Below are positions 1 through 8,616 of a DNA stretch of 28,106 bases, one piece after another (position 1 is the first letter of the stretch; each line of letters begins with the position of its first letter). The position numbers and the translations under genes were made by a program. The stretch comes from JADJQU01 sp035490315. GTDB lineage: Bacteria > Planctomycetota > UBA1135 > GCA-002686595. The notes beneath the pieces are model-generated. The model did not search any database and was not told the origin of the DNA. It saw only the letters and a list, made by a program, of their open reading frames with translations. The DNA is taken from the NCBI GenBank assembly GCA_035490315.1, contig DATHET010000256.1, positions 1-28,106 of the forward strand, given 5' to 3'.

Positions 1-2496
1 AAGAGCGACTTCGACGGTGACGGGATCCAGGACCTGCTCGTGGCCCTTCGTCTGCCAGGCTTCTGGATCTCCCTCGGCGACGGCCAGGGTGGTTTCGGCG
101 CTGCAATCAACAACGCGTTCGCGGGTGTGGGGCAGAACACCCAATCCATCGCGATCGGCGACGTGAATGGCGACGCTCGCGCGGATGTGGTCGTGGCCAG
201 CTCCTTCGACGGGTCGCCGTCGATCCCGCCTGAGGTGAGCGTGTACCTGAATGACGGCAGCGGCGGGTTCCAGTTCTCCATTCCCGTCAGCTTCAGCGGC
301 ATGCCCACTGCGGTTGCGCTCGGCGATTGGAGCGGCGATGGTCTGCTCGATCTCGTCGTGTGCACCGTCGACTCTTCCAACAATTCCACGCTGCGCACCT
401 ACACCGGCGACGGAACAGGTCATTACGCGGCCGCGACTGCGACGGCGCTCCCCGGACAAGCCAATGAGCTCGCTCTGACCCGGATGGATGGGGATGCAAG
501 ACTCGATCTGGTCGCCGAATTCTCCATCCCGAGGGCGATCGCCATCCTGAGCGGACTCGGCGCTGCGGGATTTGGGGCCCCGATCGTCTATCCGATCGGG
601 ATCAGCGCGTATAGGATCGCGATCGCGGATGCGAATGGCGACGGCTGGAACGACGTGATCTCCGGAGAGGCCGGTCCCGGGGGGCGCGTCATGTTGGCTT
701 TCAACAACGGAGCCGGTGGCCTGCTGCCCGAAGTGACGATCCCGGTGGCGCCGTCCACGGGCGGTGTCGCTTGCCAGGATCTCGACGGCGACGGAGTTCG
801 CGATCTGGCGGTAACGGCTTTCGGTGCGGCCCATGTCGGCGGAGATGTCCATGTCTTGCGCGGCCTGGGGGCCGGCGCCTTCGCCAGCCCGGTCACCTGG
901 CACGCGGGTTACGCCGCTCAAGCCGTGCTCGTGTACGACCTCGATGGCGATGGCGGCCGCGATCTGCTCGTCGCGAAGAACGGAGGGATCGCCGGCCTGC
1001 GCGCCCTGGGCAACGGCACGTTCCTGACCTCCTCGGTGGTCAGCTGCTCGAGCTTCCCGGACGCGATCGCCCTCGCCGATCTCGACCAGAACGGCAAGCT
1101 CGACATGCTCGTCGGCCACTCCAACAGCGTGCTGGCCTTCCGCGGGAATGGAACCGGCGGCTTCGGAGCCCCGACGGTGTACGCGACGGGCCCGATGGCG
1201 CGCTCGATCGCGCTCGGCGATCTCAACGGCGACGGCAAGCCCGATCTGGTGAGCGCCGATCCCGGCGCCGCCACGGCCAAAGTGATGCTGAACAACGGAG
1301 CTGGCGCGCTGCTCGCACCGGTGAGCTTCCCCACCGGAGCGGGTGCGTGGAAAGTGGCCCTCGGCGACTTCGATCGCGACGGCAGACTCGACCTGGTCAC
1401 GGTGGACTCGGCGGCGAACACCGTCTCGATCCTGATCGGCGATGGCGCAGGAGGCTTCGGGCCGCCGACCTCCCTCGCCGTGGGAAGCATGCCGCGATCG
1501 ATCGCCGTCGTGGACCTCGATCGCGACAGCTGGCCCGATCTCGTCGTCGCCAACAACCAATCGACTTTCCTCTCGGTTCTGCGCGGCATCGGAGGCGGAG
1601 CCTTCGCCCCTGCGACGAGCGTTCCGGTCGGGGCATTCCAGGGTGTCGTCGCCGCCGGGGACGTCAATGGCGACGCAATGCCCGATCTGGTCTACGGCAC
1701 GGCCATCAGTTACTCGAACGGCCTGCATGTGCTGCTGGGCAACGGGAACGGCGGCTTCCCTTTCCCAAGTTCCTCCGTGGCCGCGATGCCGCCTGCGTAT
1801 GAGATCCAGGTCGAGGACGTCGACGGCGACGGCAACGCGGACATCTGCGCCGTCGGTGGCGGCTACCAGGGGATCTGGATTGCCAGAGGAAATGGCACGG
1901 GTTTCTTCGGCAAGCACCAGAGCTTCGGGACCGGTTACACGCCGAGCTCGTTCGCGCTCGGCGATCTCAACGGCGATGATCGGCTCGACATCGCCGTCGC
2001 TGACGAATTCTCCGCAGACGTCAGCGTGTTGCTCGCGCACCTGCCCTACACCAGCCTGGTGTACTGCACTTCGAAACACAACAGCCTCGGTTGCACGCCG
2101 CAGATCCACTTCGCGGGCACGCCGAGCGCGGCATCGACCAGCGGATTCACGGTGCGCAGCACGGGCGTGATCAACAACAAGCCGGGACTGATGCTCTACG
2201 GGGTCAGCGGCCGTGCGGCCCTGCCCTTCCTCGGCGGATTCCAATGCGTCGCGGCGCCGATCCGGCGCGCGGTCGGGACCTCGTCCGGCGGCAATTCTCC
2301 GCCGAATGATTGCTCGGGAGTTTTTGCTCTCGACGTCAACGCCTTCGCGCACGGTCTGCTCGGCGGCTCGCCCCTGCCGGCCCTGACCGCGGTCGGCACC
2401 ACGGTCCGCTGCCAGTGGTGGGGCCGCGATCCGGGCTTCGCGGCTCCCAACGCGGCGACCTTGAGCGATGCGCTCGAGTATCGCGTGGGGCCCTGA
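1..2496 (+). CDS. FG-GAP/VCBS repeat secreted protein, 5' end cut by window
   Basis: The reading frame is open from base 1, and the first codons already encode an FG-GAP calcium loop (SDFDGDGIQDLL), so the gene starts outside the window. About 14 loops of the form D-x-[DN]-x-D-x-x-x-D follow at roughly 50-60 residue spacing (for example GDVNGDARADVV, GDLNGDGKPDLV, EDVDGDGNADIC). Each should be one blade of an integrin-type beta-propeller, so the visible part could make two seven-bladed propellers. After the last blade comes a different C-terminal domain of about 140 residues. It holds several cysteines (YCTSKHNSLGC, FQC, NDC, RCQWWGRDPG) and has no membrane anchor. Such proteins are normally exported and act at the cell surface in adhesion or binding. 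The function of the C-terminal domain is not known to me; sorting or ligand binding are guesses. The TGA stop is at 2494-2496. Confidence 0.9.
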   Translation, partial: KSDFDGDGIQDLLVALRLPGFWISLGDGQGGFGAAINNAFAGVGQNTQSIAIGDVNGDARADVVVASSFDGSPSIPPEVSVYLNDGSGGFQFSIPVSFSGMPTAVALGDWSGDGLLDLVVCTVDSSNNSTLRTYTGDGTGHYAAATATALPGQANELALTRMDGDARLDLVAEFSIPRAIAILSGLGAAGFGAPIVYPIGISAYRIAIADANGDGWNDVISGEAGPGGRVMLAFNNGAGGLLPEVTIPVAPSTGGVACQDLDGDGVRDLAVTAFGAAHVGGDVHVLRGLGAGAFASPVTWHAGYAAQAVLVYDLDGDGGRDLLVAKNGGIAGLRALGNGTFLTSSVVSCSSFPDAIALADLDQNGKLDMLVGHSNSVLAFRGNGTGGFGAPTVYATGPMARSIALGDLNGDGKPDLVSADPGAATAKVMLNNGAGALLAPVSFPTGAGAWKVALGDFDRDGRLDLVTVDSAANTVSILIGDGAGGFGPPTSLAVGSMPRSIAVVDLDRDSWPDLVVANNQSTFLSVLRGIGGGAFAPATSVPVGAFQGVVAAGDVNGDAMPDLVYGTAISYSNGLHVLLGNGNGGFPFPSSSVAAMPPAYEIQVEDVDGDGNADICAVGGGYQGIWIARGNGTGFFGKHQSFGTGYTPSSFALGDLNGDDRLDIAVADEFSADVSVLLAHLPYTSLVYCTSKHNSLGCTPQIHFAGTPSAASTSGFTVRSTGVINNKPGLMLYGVSGRAALPFLGGFQCVAAPIRRAVGTSSGGNSPPNDCSGVFALDVNAFAHGLLGGSPLPALTAVGTTVRCQWWGRDPGFAAPNAATLSDALEYRVGP

Positions 2497-2564
2497 CCGT
2501 TCCGGGAACCCGCACGCTCGCGAGCCTCGTCGTTTCCGTCTCGGCAACGCGTATCCTTCGCGGC

Positions 2565-4082
2565 GTGTCCGAACTCGAGCCCGAACTCCGTTCCGCGCCG
2601 CCCCACGCGATCGTCCCGGCGCGCTGGCCGTCGCGCGTGGAGGCGCGCGCGAGTCGTTTGTTCTCCGCGGGTCGCGTCGGGCCGCTCGAGACGCGCACGC
2701 GGACCTGGGTTCCGGCCATGGTTCCCTGGCGCGCGAGCGACCAGGGTGTCGTCACCGAGGAGGTGCTCGACTGGTACGGTCGCTTCGCGGACGGAGCGCC
2801 TGGCGTGCTGGTGGTCGAAGCCACGGGGATCCGCGACGTTCCCAGCGGGCCTTTGCTGCGCATCGGTGATGATCGCTTCGTGCCCGGGCTCACCGAGCTC
2901 GCGCGGCTGGTGCGCGAGCGATCGCGCGGCCGCACGCGGCTCTTCATCCAGATCCTCGATTTCCTGGCGGTCCGGCGGCGGCCGGAGAAGCAGAAATTCA
3001 TCCGGCAGTTCCTCGCCCTGACGCCCGAGCACCGCGCGCGCTTCGAAGGCTTGCAGGGTGACCTGGAGATTCGCGAAGCCCTCCTCGCCCTGCCGCACGA
3101 GGAATTGCTCGCGCTGCTTGACGAGCGCGAGCGCGAGAGTCTCGAGCGCGGCGCGCGCGAGCGCGTGACCGACACGCATCTGCCGCACATCGCGAACCTG
3201 CCCTCGGTCCTGCCGAATCTTTTTGCGCAGGCGGCCGCGCGCGCGAAGCAGGCCGGATTCGACGGCGTCGAGCTGCACTGCGCCCACGCATACACCCTGG
3301 CTTCCTTCCTTTCGCCGACGAACACGCGCCAGGACGGTTATGGAACGACACCGCAAGGGCGCTTGCGATTACCGCTCGAAGTGATCGCGGCGGTGCGCGC
3401 GGCAGTCGGCCCAGGCTACGTCGTCGGAGCGCGATTCCTCGGCGACGAAGTAATCGCCGGCGGCGGCCGGATCGAGGACGCACGTCGCCACGCGGTCGCC
3501 TTCGCGCGCGCGGGACTGGATTTCCTGTCGCTGTCCAAGGGCGGCAAGTTCGACGACGCGAAGCAGCCCAAGGTCGGCCAGGCGGTGTATCCCTACACGG
3601 GCCGCAGCGGAGCGGAGTGCATGCCCACCGTGCGTATCGACGACCCGCGAGCTTCGAATTCGCGCGGACCGTTCGGAAGGAATCTTCCCCTCGCCGCGAG
3701 CGTTCGCAGAGCCGTGCGCGAAGCAGGTTTCGAGACACCAGTCGTCGCCGCGGGCGGGATCAACTCGTTCGACCTGGCGGAATCGGCGCTGCGCGACGCC
3801 GTCTGCGACTTCGTGGCGTCGGCGCGCCAATCCCTCGCCGATCCCGACTGGTTCGCCAAGCTCGAGCTCGGACTCGGGGACCAGGTGCGCCGCTGCAAGT
3901 TCACGAACTACTGCGAAGGCCTCGACCAGATGCACCGGCAAGTGACCTGCCAACTCTGGGACCGCGACTTCACCCTCGGCGACGCCGCTCGTCCTTCCAA
4001 CGATCCACCGAAACGCTCGAGCGACGGCCGCCGCCGCCTGCTCGCGCCACCCGCGGTACCCGGTATTCCACCACCATCCTGA
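2565..4082 (+). CDS. NADH:flavin oxidoreductase, Old Yellow Enzyme family
   Basis: This is a 505-residue FMN-dependent TIM-barrel oxidoreductase. The family signature is FDGVELHCAHAYTLASFLSP, with the paired substrate-binding histidines at 238 and 241, followed by the usual NTRQDGYG stretch and a late glycine-rich phosphate loop (VVAAGGINS). An extra charged helical segment lies at about residues 136-205, where simple OYEs have a loop. Near the C-terminus three cysteines (444, 450, 462; C-x5-C-x11-C) partly resemble the iron-sulfur motif of 2,4-dienoyl-CoA reductase relatives, but the FAD/NADPH domains of that group are absent. I chose the GTG at 2565 because the frame upstream of it has no homology; the open frame itself begins at 2310, inside the previous gene. 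The last residues (VPGIPPPS) and the TGA stop lie inside the palindrome at 4054-4137. Substrate unknown; an enoate or enal reductase role is an inference from the family. Confidence 0.88.
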   Translation: MSELEPELRSAPPHAIVPARWPSRVEARASRLFSAGRVGPLETRTRTWVPAMVPWRASDQGVVTEEVLDWYGRFADGAPGVLVVEATGIRDVPSGPLLRIGDDRFVPGLTELARLVRERSRGRTRLFIQILDFLAVRRRPEKQKFIRQFLALTPEHRARFEGLQGDLEIREALLALPHEELLALLDERERESLERGARERVTDTHLPHIANLPSVLPNLFAQAAARAKQAGFDGVELHCAHAYTLASFLSPTNTRQDGYGTTPQGRLRLPLEVIAAVRAAVGPGYVVGARFLGDEVIAGGGRIEDARRHAVAFARAGLDFLSLSKGGKFDDAKQPKVGQAVYPYTGRSGAECMPTVRIDDPRASNSRGPFGRNLPLAASVRRAVREAGFETPVVAAGGINSFDLAESALRDAVCDFVASARQSLADPDWFAKLELGLGDQVRRCKFTNYCEGLDQMHRQVTCQLWDRDFTLGDAARPSNDPPKRSSDGRRRLLAPPAVPGIPPPS

Positions 4083-4137
4083 ACCTGCGCGATACGTATC
4101 GCGCAGGTTCAGGATGGTGGTGGAATACCGGGTACCG
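4054..4137. repeat. 84-bp perfect palindrome joining two convergent genes
   Basis: Bases 4054-4095 are the exact reverse complement of 4096-4137, with no loop; the centre reads GATAC/GTATC. The next outer pair (4053/4138) does not match. The palindrome is less GC-rich than its surroundings. It contains the TGA of the forward oxidoreductase (4080-4082) and the TGA of the reverse CstA gene (complement of 4109-4111). Because it is symmetric and both genes enter it in the equivalent frame, both proteins end in VPGIPPPS. It can form a very stable RNA hairpin from either strand and is likely a two-way transcription stop, although no T-tract follows. An inserted palindromic repeat element is the other reading. 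Confidence 0.95.
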
Positions 4138-5767
4138 AGCGCCAGCGGGATGCGGCGGCGGCGACGACGAACAGGGCCAGGGCGACGAGGGCGCAGGCGG
4201 ACACGGCGTTCGCGATTTTGCCGGCGTCGAAGCTGGTGGCGGCGATGCGGACCAGGGCCCAGATCGTGATCGAGAGGACGAAGGCGGCGGGGATCAGCGT
4301 GAATCTCGCGCGGCGGCCCATGTGGTGGAGCCAGACGCTCACGGCGATCAGGGTCAGGCCCGCCAGAAGCTGATTGGACGCGCCGAACAGGGTCCAGTAT
4401 TCGCTCCACGTGCTGCTCTTGCCGCGCGTGAGGAACAGGACCGGCGGCCCGATCGTGATCAAGGTCGCGACCGCGGCTCCGACGCGCGTGCGCCAGCCGA
4501 ACAGCTCCTCGAGGATGTAGCGGCCCAGGCGCGTGCACACGTCGAGCGTGTCGAAGACGAAGGTCGAGAAGGCCATCGCGCCGAAGGTGATCGCGAAATT
4601 GAAGTTGTCGCGGCCGATCATCAGGGTCAGGAACTCGCCGATGCCGTGGCCGTAGATCGTCGCCGGCGCCAGGCCCTTGAGATCAGCGGGAGCGACGATC
4701 ATCACCGTGACCAGGGCGATCAGCGCGACGAAGCCCTCGGCCAGCATCGCTCCGTAACCGACGAAGTGCATGTGCGACTCGCGGCTGAGCTGCTTCGAGG
4801 TCGTGCCCGAACAGACCAGGCCGTGGAATCCCGAGCAGGCTCCGCAGGCGATGGTCACGAACAGGAAGGGGAACATCGAGCCCGCGCCAGAGGCGAGGTT
4901 GAAGCTCGCGAAGGCCGGCTGGCGGATCTCGTAGCCGCCGAAGAGCACGCCGATCACGCCTACGAGCAGCGCCGTGTACAGCACGAAGCCACCGAGGTAC
5001 CCGCGCGGCTGCAGCAGCGCCCACACCGGTGTGACGGAAGCCAGGGCGCAATATCCGAGGATCAAGAGCCCCCAGGTCGTGCGATCGAGGACCAGGACGT
5101 GGGACAGATACGTGCCCGCCCAGGCCAGACCGAAAGTCGCCGGCACGAAAATGCCCGTCACCAGCCACAAGGGCGGCGCGAAGAAGCGCTGCACGAAGCC
5201 CATCACGATCGCGAGCACCAGGTAGAGCACGCTCGCCATCGCCACAGCGCCGCCGGGATTGAAGCTGACCGACGCTGCGACCAGGTCCTCCGTCCCGGTC
5301 GTGAAAGTCACCGCCGTGATGTCGGTGAAGGCGACGATCACGTAGATCAGCGCGATCCAGATGAAAGCCATCATCGCGCGTCCGGCGGGCGTGCCCAGCC
5401 GCTCGCGCGCGATCTCGGCGATCGAAGTCGCGCCGTGACGCACCGAGGCGGCCAGGCTGGCGAAGTCGTGCACCGCGCCGATGAACACCACGCCCAGGCC
5501 GATCCACAACAGGCAGGGAACCCAGCCGAAATTCTGGCAGGCGAGGATCGGCCCGGCGATCGGTCCCGCCGCCGCGATCGCGGAGAAATGCTGCGCGAAC
5601 AGATAGAAGGGAGGAGTCGGCACGAAGTCCACGCCGTCCTGTTTCGCATGGGCCGGCGTGGTGCGTGCATCGTCGACCTCGAGCTGGCGCGCGATCCAGC
5701 GGCCGTAGAAACGATAGGCCGCGGCGAGCAGCGCGAGGAAGCCCAGGGCGACCAGCGCGAGCTTCAC
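4109..5767 (-). CDS. cstA: Carbon starvation protein CstA-family transporter
   Basis: A 552-residue polytopic inner-membrane protein that matches CstA over its length. Shared blocks include GVDFVPTPPFYLFAQHFSAI followed by AAAGPIAGP near the N-terminus, then MFPFLFVTIACGACSGFH, CSGTTSKQL and WTLFGASNQLLAG. It is shorter than the roughly 700-residue E. coli CstA and is closer in size to Gram-positive relatives. In E. coli, CstA and its paralogue BtsT take up pyruvate, and CstA has also been linked to peptide uptake. The GTG start (complement of 5765-5767) overlaps the TGA stop of the upstream terC-like gene in a GTGA junction, so translation is probably coupled. It is the last gene of the three-gene reverse block. 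Its final residues SVPGIPPPS and its stop come from the 84-bp palindrome. The substrate (pyruvate, peptides or another small acid) cannot be settled from sequence. Confidence 0.9.
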   Translation of the reverse strand: MKLALVALGFLALLAAAYRFYGRWIARQLEVDDARTTPAHAKQDGVDFVPTPPFYLFAQHFSAIAAAGPIAGPILACQNFGWVPCLLWIGLGVVFIGAVHDFASLAASVRHGATSIAEIARERLGTPAGRAMMAFIWIALIYVIVAFTDITAVTFTTGTEDLVAASVSFNPGGAVAMASVLYLVLAIVMGFVQRFFAPPLWLVTGIFVPATFGLAWAGTYLSHVLVLDRTTWGLLILGYCALASVTPVWALLQPRGYLGGFVLYTALLVGVIGVLFGGYEIRQPAFASFNLASGAGSMFPFLFVTIACGACSGFHGLVCSGTTSKQLSRESHMHFVGYGAMLAEGFVALIALVTVMIVAPADLKGLAPATIYGHGIGEFLTLMIGRDNFNFAITFGAMAFSTFVFDTLDVCTRLGRYILEELFGWRTRVGAAVATLITIGPPVLFLTRGKSSTWSEYWTLFGASNQLLAGLTLIAVSVWLHHMGRRARFTLIPAAFVLSITIWALVRIAATSFDAGKIANAVSACALVALALFVVAAAASRWRSVPGIPPPS

Positions 5768-6699
5768 TCGTCGTCCTTCCCGTGGTCGTAGTAGCGCGCG
5801 CGCACCACGCTGGCGACGATCGACACGATCAGCACGCCGCCGACCACGCCGAGCGACGCGGGCATCGAGATCTCGTAGTGGTGATTCAGGATCATTTTCG
5901 CGCCGATGAACACGAGAATCATCGACAGCCCGTGCTGCAGGTAGTGCAGATAAGGAATGATCCCCGCGACGGCGAAATACAGGGAGCGCAGCCCGAGGAT
6001 CGCGAAGACGTTCGAGGTGTAGAGGACGAAACGGTCCGTGGTGATCGCCAGGGCCGCGGGCACGGAGTCGACCGCGAACATCACGTCGGTGGTCTCGATC
6101 ACGATCAGCGCGACGAGCAGCGGTGTCGCGACACGCTTGCCGTTTTCGACGACGAAGAAGTGCTTGCCCGCGGGAGCGGCGCTCACCGGCAGAAATTTCT
6201 TCGTGACGCGCAGGATCATGTTCTTCTCCAGGTCGACTTCCTCGTCGTCGTCGGCGAAGAACAGCTTGAAGCCGGTGAACACGAGGAAGGCGCCGAGCAG
6301 GTACATCGTCCACTCGAAGTGCGAGACGAGCTCGACTCCGGCGAGGATGAAGATCGCGCGGAAGACCACCGCTCCGAGGATGCCCCAGAACAGGACGCGC
6401 TGCTGATTCGCGCTGGAGATCGCGAAGTAGCGGAAAATCACGATGAAAACGAAGATGTTGTCGACCGAGAGGGCCTGCTCGGTCAGGTAGCAGGTGAGGA
6501 ACTCGCCCGCGCGCTGGCTGCCGTCGCGCCAGAAGATCAGCGCGTTGAATCCGAGCGCGAGCAGGCCCCAGGCGAGGGTGCGCCACAGGGCTTCGCGCAC
6601 GCCGATCTCGCGCGGGTTGCGCTGCAGCACGCCCAGATCGAGGGCCATCATGCTCAGCACGACTGCCGCGAAGACGACCCACAAACCCCAGTGATCCAT
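5764..6699 (-). CDS. TerC/Alx family membrane protein
   Basis: 311 residues with about seven to nine hydrophobic segments. It carries the TerC signatures LTEQALSVDNIFVF (acidic and polar residues E74, D80, N81 inside the membrane) and IETTDVMFAVDSVPA. A charged cytoplasmic stretch (FFADDDEEVDLEKN) sits between the two halves. Members such as Alx and MntP-like TerC proteins are implicated in Mn2+ export, in loading of exported metalloenzymes, and in response to alkaline pH. It starts 18 bases after the stop of the upstream permease and overlaps the downstream cstA start by four bases, so the three genes are probably one operon. No clear ribosome binding site is seen. The family is certain; metal specificity is inferred. 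Confidence 0.93.
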   Translation of the reverse strand: MDHWGLWVVFAAVVLSMMALDLGVLQRNPREIGVREALWRTLAWGLLALGFNALIFWRDGSQRAGEFLTCYLTEQALSVDNIFVFIVIFRYFAISSANQQRVLFWGILGAVVFRAIFILAGVELVSHFEWTMYLLGAFLVFTGFKLFFADDDEEVDLEKNMILRVTKKFLPVSAAPAGKHFFVVENGKRVATPLLVALIVIETTDVMFAVDSVPAALAITTDRFVLYTSNVFAILGLRSLYFAVAGIIPYLHYLQHGLSMILVFIGAKMILNHHYEISMPASLGVVGGVLIVSIVASVVRARYYDHGKDDE

Positions 6700-6717
6700 G
6701 GACTGCTCGCTCGAGAC

Positions 6718-8616
6718 TCAGGTGACAAGCACCAGGCGGATGTGGCTCGGCAATTGTCGCGTCAGGCCGGCGACGACGTGACCGCGCAGGAGATGGTAGA
6801 TCGCGTGGCGCTGGCTCGCGCCGATCACCAGCGCGTTGACGCCCAGGCTTTCCGCGGCGCGCGCGATGCCCTCGACGGCGTTGTGCGACACGGTCCAGAT
6901 CGGGATGATCTCGAAGGACTCGCGCTCGCCCAGGCCGACCGCGGCGCGCAGCGCGGCGATACCTTCCTCGTCGGGCTCGTACTCGCTGGCCCCGACGAAC
7001 AGGCCGGTGCGCTCCTCGACGTAGATCGCGTACAGGGTCTTGCCGCCGAAGCCGCGCTCGCGGGTCATCGCTTCCTGGATCAGCCCGGGGCTGGAGCTGC
7101 GGATCGCGACCAGGGTGTGCGAGGGATACAGGCCGATGATCGCCTCGGCCTGGGCCAGGCTCAGGATGTCCGCCGCGCTTTCGGTCTCGAGACCGAGCTC
7201 GGACTCCGCGATCATGCGCTCGGCGCGGCGCTTGACCGCCGGGTGCATGTACAGAAGGTCGGAGAACCAGCGTTGCTGCGTGCCGACGGCGAGCAACAGG
7301 CCGACGCTGACCAGCATGATGCCGATCACGGTCGCCTGTGTCTGGATGAACACGTTGACCAGCCAGGCCGTGAGCACCAGGAGCGTGGTGAAAAGGCCGA
7401 CGCCCAGGCGCCAGCCGCGCACCCCTTCGCGCCAGCGCAAGGCGTCGACGCCGGCCGAGGACAAAAGGAACGCGCCCAGCAATCCGAAGGCGTACAAGTG
7501 CCCCAACGCGACCAGGTCCTTGCGCAGGAGCAGGATCACGATGATCGGCAGCACCGTGGCCGTGATCACGGCGACGTGCGGCGTGTGGAAGCGACGGTTG
7601 CGGGCGGAGATCTTCGCCGGCAGGAAGCCCTGCTCCACCAGCGCGAGGAACACGTGGTAGCCGCCGATGATCGCCGTGTTCGCCGCGAACAAGAGCAGCG
7701 ACGCCCCGGTCGACACCACGGCGAGCATCAGCGGCCAGCCGCCGGAGATCAATCCGAGCTCGGAGATCAGGCGCGTCGATTTCAGCTCGCTGCCCTTGAT
7801 TTCCGCCGGCAGGATCGCGATCGCGAACAGGGTGAGCAGCGGCGAGGTGATCACGATCGTCAGCACGACGTACCACATGCCGCGGTGGGCCGTGGACTTG
7901 ATCGGCAGCTTCATCGCCGGGCTGAGCTGGCTGATCGACTCGAGCCCGGAGAAGGCCAGCCACGCTCCCGCGAATCCGATCAGGAAGGTCTTCGAATCGA
8001 GATCGCTGATCAGCGCAAGGTGGCTGCGCATGTTCGCGAAGCTCGCGCCGTCGGCGCGCCAGAGCGTGACCACGATCACGATCAGGTTCACGCCCAGGGC
8101 GCACAGGGCGATGAAGAACGAGAGCATCGCGCTCTCGCGGATGCCGATGATGTTGATCACCGCGAGCAGCACGAGCAGCGCGAGCGACAGGATCACGACG
8201 TGCTGGTCGAAGAACGGCACGATGCTGCCGATGTAGAGCACGCCGGAAACCGTCGAGATCGCCGAGGTCAGGAAGTAGCTGACCGAGATCAACAGGCCGC
8301 CGAGCAGCCCGAGTCGCGGCGAGAAGGCCTCGCTGGCGATCGACACCACCCCCCCGCCGTCGGGCTTGCGCCAGCAGATCTCGACGTACTTGTGCGCCAG
8401 GAGCAGGAAGCCGAACAGGCCCAGGGCGATGAACAGCGGGGCGAACTCGCCGACCTGCTTGTACAGGATGCCCGGGACGTAATAGACGCTGGTCCCGATG
8501 TCGGCGAAGACCACCGCCCAGACGAGCAGCGGCGAGAGCTGGCGCAGGTGGTCGCCGGCGGAACCTTTCGGCGCTTGCACACCGCGAGGCTTGGGCGGGG
8601 AACCAGGATCGCTCAT
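6718..8616 (-). CDS. KimA/KUP-like APC-superfamily permease with C-terminal Usp-like domain (copy A)
   Basis: 632 residues: an APC-fold transporter (about residues 28-440, some 12 membrane segments) followed by a cytoplasmic universal-stress-protein-like domain (about 495-632). The layout and several blocks resemble the B. subtilis K+ transporter KimA: PDGGGVV in TM2-3, FSGLESISQ in TM6, FAANTAI, and LYAFGLLGAF. Residues I recall as forming the KimA K+ site (D36, Y43, T230, Y377) and coupling glutamate E233 correspond here to D39, Y46, S223, Y375 and E226. The loop FADIGTSVYY also echoes the KUP DIGTS motif. K+ uptake is therefore a good guess; general amino-acid transport remains possible. 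The Usp-like part lacks the usual ATP-binding glycines. The ATG at 8614-8616 is chosen because an AGGATC ribosome-binding element precedes it, as in copy B; a GTG at 8715 would lie inside the shared leader. Confidence 0.87.
   Translation of the reverse strand: MSDPGSPPKPRGVQAPKGSAGDHLRQLSPLLVWAVVFADIGTSVYYVPGILYKQVGEFAPLFIALGLFGFLLLAHKYVEICWRKPDGGGVVSIASEAFSPRLGLLGGLLISVSYFLTSAISTVSGVLYIGSIVPFFDQHVVILSLALLVLLAVINIIGIRESAMLSFFIALCALGVNLIVIVVTLWRADGASFANMRSHLALISDLDSKTFLIGFAGAWLAFSGLESISQLSPAMKLPIKSTAHRGMWYVVLTIVITSPLLTLFAIAILPAEIKGSELKSTRLISELGLISGGWPLMLAVVSTGASLLLFAANTAIIGGYHVFLALVEQGFLPAKISARNRRFHTPHVAVITATVLPIIVILLLRKDLVALGHLYAFGLLGAFLLSSAGVDALRWREGVRGWRLGVGLFTTLLVLTAWLVNVFIQTQATVIGIMLVSVGLLLAVGTQQRWFSDLLYMHPAVKRRAERMIAESELGLETESAADILSLAQAEAIIGLYPSHTLVAIRSSSPGLIQEAMTRERGFGGKTLYAIYVEERTGLFVGASEYEPDEEGIAALRAAVGLGERESFEIIPIWTVSHNAVEGIARAAESLGVNALVIGASQRHAIYHLLRGHVVAGLTRQLPSHIRLVLVT

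Noticed and set aside
1..2496. Tandem DNA repeats or a CRISPR-like array
   Set aside because: The periodicity is at the protein level (FG-GAP blades); the DNA units differ and have no constant repeat and spacer sizes.
2310..2564. Upstream extension of the flavin oxidoreductase frame
   Set aside because: It overlaps the end of the FG-GAP protein in another frame and is arginine-rich without homology; the GTG at 2565 is a better start.
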